Shown here in pieces: positions 13,797 to 25,880 of a DNA stretch of 64,000 nt. Each line of letters begins with the position of its first letter. Within the stretch, counting starts at the first letter, position 1. The notes under the pieces were generated by a model. The model was not told the DNA's origin. It saw only the letters and a list, made by a program, of their open reading frames with translations, and ran no database searches. Both the position numbers and the translations under genes were made by a program. Source of the stretch: Salinispirillum sp. LH 10-3-1 (GTDB lineage Bacteria; Pseudomonadota; Gammaproteobacteria; Pseudomonadales; Natronospirillaceae); assembly GCF_030643825.1 (NCBI RefSeq), contig NZ_CP101717.1, positions 2,997,673-3,061,672 of the forward strand. Reading direction: 5' to 3'.

Positions 13797-14724
13797 TCAC
13801 CTCACCTCCATTTACTGCAATCAATCCGGCCGCACTGCGCACCATAAGACTGCCATCTAATGCCACGCCCTCAGCCGTACCCTGTAGCGTATTATTACCA
13901 GTCAGCACCGAAATATTTTTCCCAAACAGCACGTCGTGCGTCTGCCACGCCGCTTGCCAATCAGCGTCAAACCCCGTTTCGACCAACCCAGTAATCGCAT
14001 CCAGTATGGTTTGAAGCACTGCTGTCCTGTCGACACTATTCCCTCGCACCATACACAAGGAAGTAGCTTGCTGGTCAATGCCTTCGAAATCACGCCGATT
14101 CACGTTTAATCCAAGACCTATGACGACGTATGCCTGACCTTGCGGCAAGGTATGCAATTCCGTCAGTATGCCGCCCAGTTTGGCATTGTCGATGTATAGG
14201 TCGTTGGGCCACTTCACTCCAACGCGCGGCAGCCATGGCAGCGCACTGAGAGCCTTTGCCACTGCTACACCGGCGATGACACTGTATGGCTTAAGCCCTT
14301 CTACGCCAGCGATAGGAAAGCCGATGCTGACCGCCAAATCCTGGCCGAAGGCATTATTCCATTGTCGACCTCGGCGCCCCTTGCCTGTGCTTTGGTATTC
14401 GGTAGTCACTACCAATGGACGGGAAGACACTCGGGCCATACTCAACACATCGTCGTTGGTCGAGCCGGTTATGAGGTGACGAACAAATTGAAATGAGGCG
14501 GGCAGAACTATATCGTCCTGCTGAAGTAAGCTTGCCTGTGTGTCTAGGTGGTAGCCCTTTCCCGTCACCGCGTGAATTCGCAGACCCATATCACCCAACT
14601 CGTGGAGCCGTCGATTCACCACAGTGCGCGACACTGCAAGGCTTTCGGCCAGTGCACTGCCCGAAACATAGCGGGCGCTCTGCAGCGCCCGGAGGATAAC
14701 TTCATACTGATTGATTTTGTCCAT
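13780..14724 (-). CDS. birA: biotin-protein ligase and biotin operon repressor
   Basis: A 314-residue bifunctional BirA. It activates biotin with ATP, transfers it to the acetyl-CoA carboxylase carrier protein, and as a dimer represses biotin genes. An N-terminal winged-helix domain covers about residues 1-65 (SGSALAESLAVSRTVVNRRL). The ligase domain shows GKGRRGRQWNN (the biotinyl-AMP loop), KWPNDLYIDNAKLGGIL, and a C-terminal SH3-like cap. Start ATG at 14722-14724. The gene leads the birA-coaX-SPOR cluster. Confidence 0.95.
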   Translation of the reverse strand: MDKINQYEVILRALQSARYVSGSALAESLAVSRTVVNRRLHELGDMGLRIHAVTGKGYHLDTQASLLQQDDIVLPASFQFVRHLITGSTNDDVLSMARVSSRPLVVTTEYQSTGKGRRGRQWNNAFGQDLAVSIGFPIAGVEGLKPYSVIAGVAVAKALSALPWLPRVGVKWPNDLYIDNAKLGGILTELHTLPQGQAYVVIGLGLNVNRRDFEGIDQQATSLCMVRGNSVDRTAVLQTILDAITGLVETGFDADWQAAWQTHDVLFGKNISVLTGNNTLQGTAEGVALDGSLMVRSAAGLIAVNGGEVSVRAR

Positions 14725-14786
14725 GGGTACGACACGAAACTGCTATAAATAAGGTTCGCATCTTATCCTATTTTCAACTGCGCCCG

Positions 14787-15440
14787 TTAATTCCCAATCT
14801 CAATCCCGCCGAATACACAAGTTCCCTTGATATTCAGTCGCGGCGCATCATCTAACTCAGGCTTCGATGTCTTGTCCTCTAGCCCGCCGAATAATGGGAT
14901 GCCAGACACATGCACCGACCACTCTTGTGGCACCTTGAGCTCCACGCCGCCGAAGGCGACAAACAGCTCGATGGTCGCCTCGCCCTCTAGTTTACTTTTT
15001 CTTAGGTCAATTTCTGCGCCACCGAATACCGCCGATACGGTGCCACCCTTGAAATTCTTGGCGACGTTATTCAGCTCAACGCCAGAGAAAACGGCCACGG
15101 TATTCAGTTCGTCTTGCGCTACCTTATTCGCCTTGAAGCCCGAACGCTTTAATAGTAGCGACAAGCCAAAGCCGATAAACAGCAAGGGTAGAATCAAACT
15201 GCCGATGCTGACCTGTACCCAGCCTAAAGAGCTCAGCAGGAGCAGGAAACCAAAAGCTATGATCGCTGCGGGGAATATAAAGGCTTTGGGATTATTCATT
15301 AGGCTGATAATGCCGACGACGATTACCAGAACTGGCCCCCAATGCTTGACTAGGCTCCAGACGTTAATCACCTCTAGTGCATTCAACAAAAACAAACCGC
15401 CCAGACCTAATAGCAGGGCTCCGAATAATTGGCGAGACAT
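14787..15440 (-). CDS. LiaF-like membrane protein
   Basis: A 217-residue protein. The first about 100 residues carry four short hydrophobic segments (LFGALLLGLGGLFLLNALEV, HWGPVLVIVVGIISL and two more). The C-terminal 100 residues are a beta-rich domain with the repeated phrase VFGGxEI (VFGGAEIDLRKSKLEG, FGGVELKVP, CVFGGIEIGN). This matches the LiaF/YvqF family, which in Firmicutes restrains the LiaRS cell-envelope stress system. No liaRS partner is seen here, so its role is open. Start ATG 15438-15440 with GGAG six bases upstream; the open frame upstream is not needed. Confidence 0.75.
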   Translation of the reverse strand: MSRQLFGALLLGLGGLFLLNALEVINVWSLVKHWGPVLVIVVGIISLMNNPKAFIFPAAIIAFGFLLLLSSLGWVQVSIGSLILPLLFIGFGLSLLLKRSGFKANKVAQDELNTVAVFSGVELNNVAKNFKGGTVSAVFGGAEIDLRKSKLEGEATIELFVAFGGVELKVPQEWSVHVSGIPLFGGLEDKTSKPELDDAPRLNIKGTCVFGGIEIGN

Positions 15441-15586
15441 GACGCGCTCCTTTGCTTGGGAATAAGCACCATGAATAGCGCAAAAGGCGTTGTTCTGCAA
15501 GGTCTTGGGGGGGGTAACCCTAGGAGAGATCGAGTATGAGGCTACCAGTGGCGGGTGTAAACACACCGCCCTACGGGTGGAACCCC

Positions 15587-15625
15587 AAAACCAAAAAACC
15601 CGGCACTAGGCCGGGTTTTTTGGTT
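15587..15625. terminator. rrn operon terminator
   Basis: A GC-rich 6-bp core stem (CCCGGC, 15599-15604 with 15610-15615) flanked by AAAAAA and TTTTTT forms a symmetrical hairpin with T-runs on both strands. It lies 11 bp beyond the 3' end of 5S rRNA and should end the rrn transcript before the LiaF-like gene. Confidence 0.9.
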
Positions 15626-15635
15626 CTATTTAAGA

Positions 15636-15752
15636 GCTTGACGATGACCTACTCTCACATGGGGAGACCCCACACTACCATCGGCGATACCTCGTTTCAC
15701 TGCTGAGTTCGGGATGGGATCAGGTGGTTCCAAGGCTCTATGATCGTCAAGC
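15636..15752 (-). rRNA. rrf: 5S ribosomal RNA
   Basis: About 117 nt on the minus strand. The conserved core CCGAACTCAG and AGTGTGGGGTCTCCCCATG are present and the two ends (GCTTGACGAT and ATCGTCAAGC) are exactly complementary, forming helix I. Ends are set by that helix and may be off by one or two bases. Confidence 0.96.
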
Positions 15753-16036
15753 AAACTGGTCGAGTGGTGCCGGTGCGTCGTTACGCTACCCACACGCTCT
15801 CTGTTCGTTTGCCGTCACCGATAAGGTTTTAATTAATTTAATTAATTTAATTAATCCTTATCCGCAATCATGCGTTCTGAATATGCGATTAACACGTTTT
15901 TGATCACTCGATCTTTCAATCGCTCGATCTTTGCATGAATTCAATCATTCAAGCACCGGTCTGCGGTACTGCGTCGTACCGACCTTCTTGTATCTGTTTC
16001 TCAACACTGTGTAGGCCCAAACGCCTTAGGCGTTAT
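15753..16036 (-). other. 23S-5S spacer with 9-bp tandem repeat
   Basis: A 284-bp spacer without tRNA. It contains three perfect tandem copies of the 9-mer TTTAATTAA (15828-15836, 15837-15845, 15846-15854), an A/T island inside an otherwise mixed spacer, and two copies of TCGATCTTT nearby. The right end forms the 3' arm of the 23S processing stem. No gene is seen. Confidence 0.75.

Positions 16037-16046
<10 letters not shown>
16024..16046 (-). other. 23S processing stem, 3' arm
   Basis: These bases pair with 18898-18919 on the other side of 23S with a single bulge (GCTTGACCATATAAC is perfectly complementary). Such stems are RNase III targets that release pre-23S. Confidence 0.75.
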
Positions 16047-18897
<2,851 letters not shown>

Positions 18898-18905
<8 letters not shown>

Positions 18906-18919
18906 ATATAACCCTAAGG
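18898..18919 (-). other. 23S processing stem, 5' arm
   Basis: This is the 5' partner of 16024-16046. The pairing includes the first bases of 23S and the CCTTAGG block just upstream of it. Confidence 0.75.
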
Positions 18920-19085
18920 TTTCTAGTCTGTACACACCCTCCTCAGGGTATGCACGCACCTACACAATTGATCGCAATTGCTTGCAACAACATACAACAA
19001 GTGATGCTAGACGACGCTTACGCGTCTCTATCATCAACACACCGGCGCTTGAATCATTAAACTCATGCAATGTGTTATTCGCATA

Positions 19086-19107
19086 TCCAGATTGTTAAAG
19101 AACGGAT
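19086..19107 (-). promoter_or_regulatory. spacer boxA antitermination site
   Basis: On the minus strand the sequence reads GTTCTTTAACAATCTGGATA. CTTTAACA is the core of the rrn boxA recognised by the NusB-S10 antitermination complex. The position in the 16S-23S spacer is the usual one. Confidence 0.75.
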
Positions 19108-19189
19108 TGCCTGAACCAGCAGGCAATGTACCGAGCAGCCAAATGATCCCTGATGTGTTCCGAAGGAACGGTCAGGCGACCAGGCCACT

Positions 19190-19206
19190 AACAAGTAATT
19201 CGTGTG
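19190..19206 (-). other. 16S processing stem, 3' arm
   Basis: These 17 bases are perfectly complementary to 20931-20947 in the 16S leader (CACACGAATTACTTGTT). The long-range stem flanks 16S and should be an RNase III cleavage site. Confidence 0.8.
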
Positions 19207-19239
19207 AGCACTCATCGATGCGAGCGCTTGTCTGTCGTT

Positions 19240-20781
<1,542 letters not shown>

Positions 20782-20930
20782 TAAATCAGTTGGTCGTCAT
20801 AAATGACAACCCAAACTTAGCTCAGCAATTAATCGGAATCCACCGTGTATCCAGTAAACTGAACACATGTATGAATTCACAGTCACTTGCTGATATTTGT
20901 TAGACTCGCTAACTCACAACAACAAGTGCC

Positions 20931-20947
20931 CACACGAATTACTTGTT
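20931..20947 (-). other. 16S processing stem, 5' arm
   Basis: This is the leader-side partner of 19190-19206, 17 bp of perfect complementarity across the 16S gene. Confidence 0.8.
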
Positions 20948-20951
20948 TGAT

Positions 20952-20964
20952 TTTTTAAAGAGCT
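20952..20964 (-). promoter_or_regulatory. rrn leader boxA
   Basis: The minus strand reads GCTCTTTAAAAAA, matching the leader boxA core TGCTCTTTA. It lies about 170 bases upstream of 16S, downstream of the two promoters, as expected for rrn antitermination. Confidence 0.75.
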
Positions 20965-21001
20965 TCGAAGTGCGCTTGGCTTCTTCGTTTCAGTGGCGCG
21001 C

Positions 21002-21029
21002 ATTATACAGCGCCGCTCATCCGTGTCAA
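21002..21029 (-). promoter_or_regulatory. rrn promoter P2
   Basis: On the minus strand TTGACA (21024-21029), a 16-bp spacer and TATAAT (21002-21007) give a full consensus sigma-70 promoter, followed by a GC-rich discriminator (GCGCGCC) typical of stringently controlled rRNA promoters. Confidence 0.9.
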
Positions 21030-21143
21030 TCATTATTTTGAAGTTTTTTCTTTGTTTTCAGTCACTTAGCGAACCCTTGCCAAACAACTTCAAACCTTCA
21101 ATCTAACGCCCTTAAGAGCCAGTGGCCGTGTCAGGGAGCGCGA

Positions 21144-21200
21144 ATTATAGAGAGATTCCCGAGGGTGTCAACGCTTAATGTGAAATTATTATGAAGAAGG
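21144..21200 (-). promoter_or_regulatory. rrn promoter P1 with UP-like element
   Basis: TTGACA (21166-21171), a 16-bp spacer and TATAAT (21144-21149) are followed by a GC-rich start region. Upstream, 21172-21200 is A/T-rich (CATAATAATTTCACATTAAG) and fits an UP element. With P2, 142 bp downstream, it forms the usual tandem rrn promoter pair. Confidence 0.88.
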
Positions 21201-21211
21201 CCGTGCGGCCT
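21198..21211 (-). terminator. possible arsJ terminator
   Basis: The short palindrome AGGCCGTGCGGCCT lies 38 bp past the arsJ stop codon and is followed on the minus strand by TCTTCATAATAATTT. It could be a weak terminator separating the ars and rrn units. The T-run is interrupted. Confidence 0.35.
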
Positions 21212-21249
21212 GCCGAACCCGACCAAGGACGCCCTAGAGCTATCAAGTC

Positions 21250-22443
21250 TTAAGGGCGCGGCAGCGTCCGTGCGATAAAAGCAGCCAAGAAGATCATTGA
21301 GGCCGATATCCACAAGCAGGCGCTCAGCCCCCAGACCTGGTAGACCCAGCCGGACAACACCGTGCCCAATAAGCGACCCGCTGCATTTGCCATATAATAG
21401 AAGCCGACATCCATGGAAACGCCGTCTTCTTTGGCGTAGGCAACGATCAAGTAACTGTGCAAGGAGGAATTCACCGCAAACAAGGCACCGAACACCATCA
21501 AACCCACCACCAAGCCGATGGCAACTGATGCACTGATTTGGAGACTTAACGCCAGCGCCAGGGGTACAAAGGCCAACGCCCCACCCCACAACATAGCGAC
21601 CCGGCCGTCGGGCACACTCCCCGCTTGACCCACACCAGTAATGCGCGGTGCAAAACCCTGCACCACACCATAGCCAATAACCCAACAGGCCATAAAGGCA
21701 CCAACCCACCAAGATGCCCAACCCAATTGCGCCGACATATACACCGGCAACGCCACCACAAACCAAATATCACGCGCACCAAATAAGAATACCCGCGCCG
21801 CCGACAGCCGATTAACGCGCTCGTCTTTGGATAATATTTCAGTGAACTTGGGCTTGCCCTTAGCCTTACCCAAGTCAGCTTGCAGCAGAAAGAGGCTGGC
21901 CACCGCCACTAACGCCAAGGCTGCTGCCATGCCCAACACAGCACCACGAAAACCAAACAAAGCCAGCAAACCAGCTCCCAAGAAAAAGCCGACACCTTTT
22001 AGCGTGTTCTTGGACCCAGTCAAAATGGCGATCCATTTGTACAGACTGCCTTGCGCGTCTTTAGGCACCAGCATCTTGATGCTGCTTTTTGCGCTCATTT
22101 TATTGAGGTCTTTCGCGATACCCGAGATCGCCTGTGCGGCCATCACCCACGCCACCAGCAACCATTCACTGGGCACTGCCAACATCAACAAGGCGCCGAC
22201 CTGTAATGCGAGCCCAATATGCATGGTCCGGTTTAAGCCAATGCGCGCGCCCAACCAGCCACCGATCAGGTTGGTAACAATGCCGAAGAATTCATAAAAG
22301 AGAAACAGCATGGCGATAGCGAGAGGACTGTAGCCCAAGGCATAGAAGTGCAACACCACCAACATGCGCAGCGCGCCGTCGGTCAGCGTAAAGGCCCAAT
22401 AATTACCCGTAATGATGGCGTATTGCCGAATGGCAGGGGTCAT
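21250..22443 (-). CDS. arsJ: ArsJ, organoarsenical efflux permease (MFS)
   Basis: A 397-residue major facilitator protein with about 12 membrane helices. It resembles ArsJ, which exports 1-arseno-3-phosphoglycerate. Recognisable stretches are GNYWAFTLTDGALRMLVVLH at the N-terminus, GIAKDLNKMSAKSSIK in the central loop and GAFMACWVIGYGVVQG. The gene lies downstream of a GAPDH gene and an arsR, the exact known partnership: GAPDH makes the unstable arseno-phosphoglycerate and ArsJ expels it, giving arsenate resistance. Start ATG at 22441-22443. A 198-bp gap with a large hairpin separates it from gapdh. Confidence 0.92.
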   Translation of the reverse strand: MTPAIRQYAIITGNYWAFTLTDGALRMLVVLHFYALGYSPLAIAMLFLFYEFFGIVTNLIGGWLGARIGLNRTMHIGLALQVGALLMLAVPSEWLLVAWVMAAQAISGIAKDLNKMSAKSSIKMLVPKDAQGSLYKWIAILTGSKNTLKGVGFFLGAGLLALFGFRGAVLGMAAALALVAVASLFLLQADLGKAKGKPKFTEILSKDERVNRLSAARVFLFGARDIWFVVALPVYMSAQLGWASWWVGAFMACWVIGYGVVQGFAPRITGVGQAGSVPDGRVAMLWGGALAFVPLALALSLQISASVAIGLVVGLMVFGALFAVNSSLHSYLIVAYAKEDGVSMDVGFYYMANAAGRLLGTVLSGWVYQVWGLSACLWISASMIFLAAFIARTLPRP

Positions 22444-22518
22444 AGTTCCAGTTCTCTATGTCTACAGGGCAAGGTTGGCGTGTCGAGCCAAGATTGACGG
22501 TATTCTATCGCTGGGCTG

Positions 22519-22618
22519 TGGTTCTGGTTGGCTTGGGCGGGGCGTGTGCTGCCAGGACGGCAGCAACGAGCCCCCATGGAAGGGTTTACGGCGTCCCCGC
22601 AAAAGCCAACCAGAACCA
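22519..22618. repeat. 100-bp stem-loop between gapdh and arsJ
   Basis: A perfect 16-bp inverted repeat (TGGTTCTGGTTGGCTT at 22519-22534 and its complement at 22603-22618) encloses 68 bp. A second stem (GCGGGG 22537-22542 with CCCCGC 22595-22600) extends it, and the loop holds its own hairpin (TGCTGCC, 22547-22565). The size and symmetry suggest a mobile palindromic element or an RNA structure that tunes arsJ. The bases at the arms do not follow the integron attC order. Confidence 0.75.
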
Positions 22619-22641
22619 AGGCGCAGCTTTGAGTACTATGA

Positions 22642-23643
22642 CTAGGACAAGCCAACCTTCAACGCCAACTCGGCCGTCCGGTTAGCGTAACCCCACTCGT
22701 TGTCGTACCACGCGTAAATTTTAACTTGGGTTTCGTTGATCACCATGGTCGACAAGGCATCAATGATCGATGAGCGCGGGTCGGTTTTGTAGTCGATACT
22801 CACCAATGGCCGCTCTTCGTAACCCATGATGCCTTTCAGCTCGCCTTCGGCGGCGGAATTCAACAAGGCATTCACTTCTTCTGCGGACGTCGCTCTATTA
22901 ACCTCGAACACACAATCGGTAATGGATGCATTGGTCAGGGGTACGCGCACGGCATGGCCGTTCAAACGTCCTTTGAGCTCCGGAAAGATTTCCGTAATGG
23001 CGGTGGCCGAGCCTGTGGTCGTCGGAATTAAGCTCGTGCCGCACGAGCGCGCACGGCGTAAGTCTTTATGCGGCGCGTCAATGATCGTCTGAGTATTAGT
23101 GATGTTATGGATGGTCGTCATGCTACCGTGACGGATGCCGATGTGCTCATGAATTACCTTAACCACTGGCGCCAAGCAATTGGTGGTGCACGAAGCCGCT
23201 GTCACAATGCGGTGCTCGTCGGGGCTATACAGGTGATCATTAACGCCCATCACCACGTTAAGTACACCCGGTTCTTTCACTGGCGCACTGACCACCACGC
23301 GCTTAACGCCCTGGTCGAGATAAGCCTGCAACAGAGCGGTCTTTTTCATCACGCCGGAGCACTCCAGCACCACATCACAGGCGGACCAATCAGTCTCAGC
23401 AATGGTCTTGTGGCGCGTCAAAGACAGCTCACGACCATCAATGATGATGCGATCGTTTTCACCCACAGCTTCATGTGCCCACCGGCCATGCACAGAATCG
23501 AAAGTCAGCAGGTGCGCCAGCGTTGCAGCATCACCGGCGGGATCGTTCAGCTGTACGAATTCCACATCAGCCCAATCCCACGCCGCACGCAAGGCAAGCC
23601 GCCCCATACGGCCAAAGCCATTAATTCCAATTTTGATGGTCAT
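22642..23643 (-). CDS. ArsJ-associated glyceraldehyde-3-phosphate dehydrogenase
   Basis: A 333-residue GAPDH with an N-terminal NAD-binding fold ([17 protein letters not shown]) and catalytic Cys152 in [11 protein letters not shown]. With arsenate in place of phosphate it forms 1-arseno-3-phosphoglycerate, which ArsJ exports. Its position between arsR and arsJ marks it as the detoxification paralogue and not the glycolytic gene. The frame is open upstream, but ATG 23641-23643 ([11 protein letters not shown]) after AGAGGAAAAAC is the right start. Confidence 0.93.
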   Translation of the reverse strand: MTIKIGINGFGRMGRLALRAAWDWADVEFVQLNDPAGDAATLAHLLTFDSVHGRWAHEAVGENDRIIIDGRELSLTRHKTIAETDWSACDVVLECSGVMKKTALLQAYLDQGVKRVVVSAPVKEPGVLNVVMGVNDHLYSPDEHRIVTAASCTTNCLAPVVKVIHEHIGIRHGSMTTIHNITNTQTIIDAPHKDLRRARSCGTSLIPTTTGSATAITEIFPELKGRLNGHAVRVPLTNASITDCVFEVNRATSAEEVNALLNSAAEGELKGIMGYEERPLVSIDYKTDPRSSIIDALSTMVINETQVKIYAWYDNEWGYANRTAELALKVGLS

Positions 23644-23689
23644 AGTTTTTCCTCTGCGCCAAAGAAAGAATGTCGATGTTCGTTTTGAC

Positions 23690-24052
23690 TTAACAACATG
23701 CAGTGCCGCCAATCGGCACCAAGCGAGCGTGTAATTCTGCCATTCGCTTATCACTGGCGCGCCGGCTGGCGTGCAGCACGTCTTGCGCCCAAACTGGTAA
23801 GGCATCGGCACAACGATAGAATACCCACTGGCCTTGACGTCGATCGGCCACCAGTCCTTGCTGTCGCAATACGGCGAGGTGCCGTGATAGTTTGGGCTGA
23901 CTGATGCTCAATGCGCTCATCAGCTCACAAACACACAGCTCACCACTATCCAGCAATAACATCATCACTTGCCATCGGGTTTCGTCGGACAAGCACCTAT
24001 GCAGAGCCACGGGCGCTAAAACGTTAGGAGAGGTTGTCGTCGTCATCTTCAT
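23690..24052 (-). CDS. arsR: ArsR-type arsenic repressor (gapdh-arsJ operon)
   Basis: A 120-residue winged-helix repressor of the SmtB/ArsR family. The metalloid-binding motif ELCVCEL, with Cys40 and Cys42, sits at the start of the recognition region, as in the classical plasmid R773 ArsR. The DNA-binding helix is [20 protein letters not shown]. It leads the operon arsR-gapdh-arsJ and probably binds the repeated ATCGTATAT sites just upstream. A C-terminal CC pair may add thiol contacts. Confidence 0.92.
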   Translation of the reverse strand: MKMTTTTSPNVLAPVALHRCLSDETRWQVMMLLLDSGELCVCELMSALSISQPKLSRHLAVLRQQGLVADRRQGQWVFYRCADALPVWAQDVLHASRRASDKRMAELHARLVPIGGTACC

Positions 24053-24090
24053 ATATGGGTAATCGTATATATGGAAGATCGTATATGAAT
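24047..24090 (-). promoter_or_regulatory. arsR-gapdh-arsJ operator
   Basis: Two direct copies of ATCGTATAT (24062-24070 and 24078-24086), 16 bp apart, plus further ATATA tracts lie directly upstream of the arsR start. They look like the autoregulatory ArsR binding region. Binding is inferred. Confidence 0.55.
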
Positions 24091-24162
24091 GTCACGGGCG
24101 TTACAACGGGGACGCGGAGGGAAAGCCTGACAACCCGCACGATTGCCAGGCTATGCAGCAGG

Positions 24163-24885
24163 TTACTTTTTCTTCCCGTGCAGAGCTTCTTCCATGGTTT
24201 CAGGATCGGTATGACGTAAATCCTTCCCCTTAACCATGTACATCACGTACTCAAGGACGTTCTGGCAGCGATCACCGATACGCTCCAGAGAGCGTACAGC
24301 CCACATTACGTTGAGAATTTTAGGTATAGAGCGCGCATCTTCCATCATGTACGTCATCAACAAGCGCATGACATTTTCGTATTCACGGTCGATTTTGCGG
24401 TCTTCCTGGTGCACTCGCAACGCAGCATCAATGTCCATGCGGGCAAAGGCATCCAGGGTGTCATGTAACACACTCAGAACATGCTGACCCATGTTATCTA
24501 CACTCGCCAACAAGTCTTGTTGCTGACTGTTGTTGTAGGACTCCAAGGCTACCCGAGCAATACGTTGAGCCTCGTCACCGATACGCTCCAAGTCAGACAC
24601 CGCCTTCATGACCACCAGCATCAAGCGCAGGTCGCCCGCAGTCGGCTGACGTTTGGCGATTATGCGCGTGCACTCGGCGTCGATCAGCATTTCCAGCTCG
24701 TTGATCTTTACATCCGAACTCAGTACACGGCGCGCCAGATCCGAGTCCGACTTTACCGAGGCCCGCAGCGCATCTTCTAACTGCTGCTCAACCATGCCGC
24801 CCATCGCCAACACCTGATTGCGCACGCGCTCAAGCTCTTCATTGAACTGGGAGGAAATATGAGTATTCAAGTTCATTGCGTCCAT
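24163..24885 (-). CDS. phoU: phosphate regulator PhoU
   Basis: A 240-residue all-helical protein made of two PhoU repeats (about residues 18-110 and 120-220), with the metal-site pattern ExxRIGDxxxxIA (DLERIGDEAQRIA and SLERIGDRCQNV). PhoU links the Pst transporter to PhoR and shuts off the Pho response when phosphate is plentiful. It is the last gene of pstC-pstA-pstB-phoU. Start ATG 24883-24885; an ATG three codons in is possible. Confidence 0.96.
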   Translation of the reverse strand: MDAMNLNTHISSQFNEELERVRNQVLAMGGMVEQQLEDALRASVKSDSDLARRVLSSDVKINELEMLIDAECTRIIAKRQPTAGDLRLMLVVMKAVSDLERIGDEAQRIARVALESYNNSQQQDLLASVDNMGQHVLSVLHDTLDAFARMDIDAALRVHQEDRKIDREYENVMRLLMTYMMEDARSIPKILNVMWAVRSLERIGDRCQNVLEYVMYMVKGKDLRHTDPETMEEALHGKKK

Positions 24886-24956
24886 CGCTGTCTCCGTTAA
24901 CTCCGATGGTTAGTTTAAGGGCCGTAGCGCGACCCCATGCACAGCCTGTATTCAGT

Positions 24957-25805
24957 TTAGCCAAAGCGACCGGTGATATAGTCGTTGGTTTGCTTCTCAC
25001 GTGGGTTGGTAAACATGTTGTTGGTGACATCGAACTCGATCAGATCACCCATGTACATAAACGCTGTGTAATCCGACACCCGCGCCGCCTGTTGCATGTT
25101 GTGCGTCACGATCACAATGGTGTACTTCTCTTTCAAATCATTGATCAGCTCCTCGATTTTCAGAGTCGAAATCGGGTCCAAAGCCGATGCGGGCTCATCC
25201 AACAACAGGACTTCTGGCTCAATCGCAATGGCGCGCGCGATCACCAGACGTTGCTGCTGACCACCTGACAAACCAAAAGCATTGTCGTGCAGACGATCCT
25301 TCACTTCGTTCCACAAGGCTGCACCACGCAGAGATTGCTCAACGACAGCATCCAATGTGCGGCGATCATTCACGCCCTGCAGGCGCAAGCCATAGGCGAC
25401 GTTTTCATAAATGGTCTTCGGGAATGGGTTCGGCTTCTGAAACACCATGCCAACCTGACGACGCAGCTCAGCCACATCAACTTTGGGGGCATAGATGTTC
25501 TCACCGTCCATGTTGATCTCACCCTCAATACGGCAAATATCAACGAGATCGTTCATACGGTTGAAGCAGCGCAGTAACGTGGACTTACCGCAACCAGACG
25601 GCCCGATGAAGGCCGTGACACGTTTCTCAGGAATGGTCAGGTTAATGCCATTCAGCGCTTGGTCTTTGCCATAGAACAAACGCAGGTCCTTCACTTCTAA
25701 CTTGATTTTCTCGTCAGCGAGGCTCAATGGCTTTTCGCTCTGCGCCAAGGCTTCCGCACGCGCGAAGGCACTTACGGCTTCATTCTGTGAGGTTGTGTCA
25801 TTCAT
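24957..25805 (-). CDS. pstB: phosphate ABC transporter ATPase PstB
   Basis: A 282-residue ABC ATPase of the Pst importer. It has Walker [13 protein letters not shown], the Q-loop [10 protein letters not shown], the signature LSGGQQQRL, Walker [13 protein letters not shown] and the H-loop [11 protein letters not shown] chose the ATG at 25803-25805 because the preceding bases GGGAAGAAGAG look like a ribosome-binding site; an in-frame ATG at 25859 would add 18 residues without a good site. It lies between pstA and phoU. Confidence 0.95.
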   Translation of the reverse strand: MNDTTSQNEAVSAFARAEALAQSEKPLSLADEKIKLEVKDLRLFYGKDQALNGINLTIPEKRVTAFIGPSGCGKSTLLRCFNRMNDLVDICRIEGEINMDGENIYAPKVDVAELRRQVGMVFQKPNPFPKTIYENVAYGLRLQGVNDRRTLDAVVEQSLRGAALWNEVKDRLHDNAFGLSGGQQQRLVIARAIAIEPEVLLLDEPASALDPISTLKIEELINDLKEKYTIVIVTHNMQQAARVSDYTAFMYMGDLIEFDVTNNMFTNPREKQTNDYITGRFG

Positions 25806-25880
25806 AGTCTCTTCTTCCCGCAAATTCTTTGGTGTCGATGTATTGGTGGCTTTAGTCATGGTAATTACCCGGGATCGCCC

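Larger units (their letters stand above)
18906..19239 (-). other. 16S-23S internal transcribed spacer, no tRNA
   Basis: This 334-bp spacer contains no cloverleaf: neither tRNA-Ile nor tRNA-Ala, the usual pair, can be found. It holds a boxA (19086-19107) and the 3' arm of the 16S processing stem (19190-19206). The rest shows no gene. Confidence 0.85.

Noticed and set aside
22519..22618. Integron attC site
   Set aside because: The arms are in the order GTTGGC...GCCAAC, opposite to the attC R''/R' arrangement, and no cassette or integrase is present.
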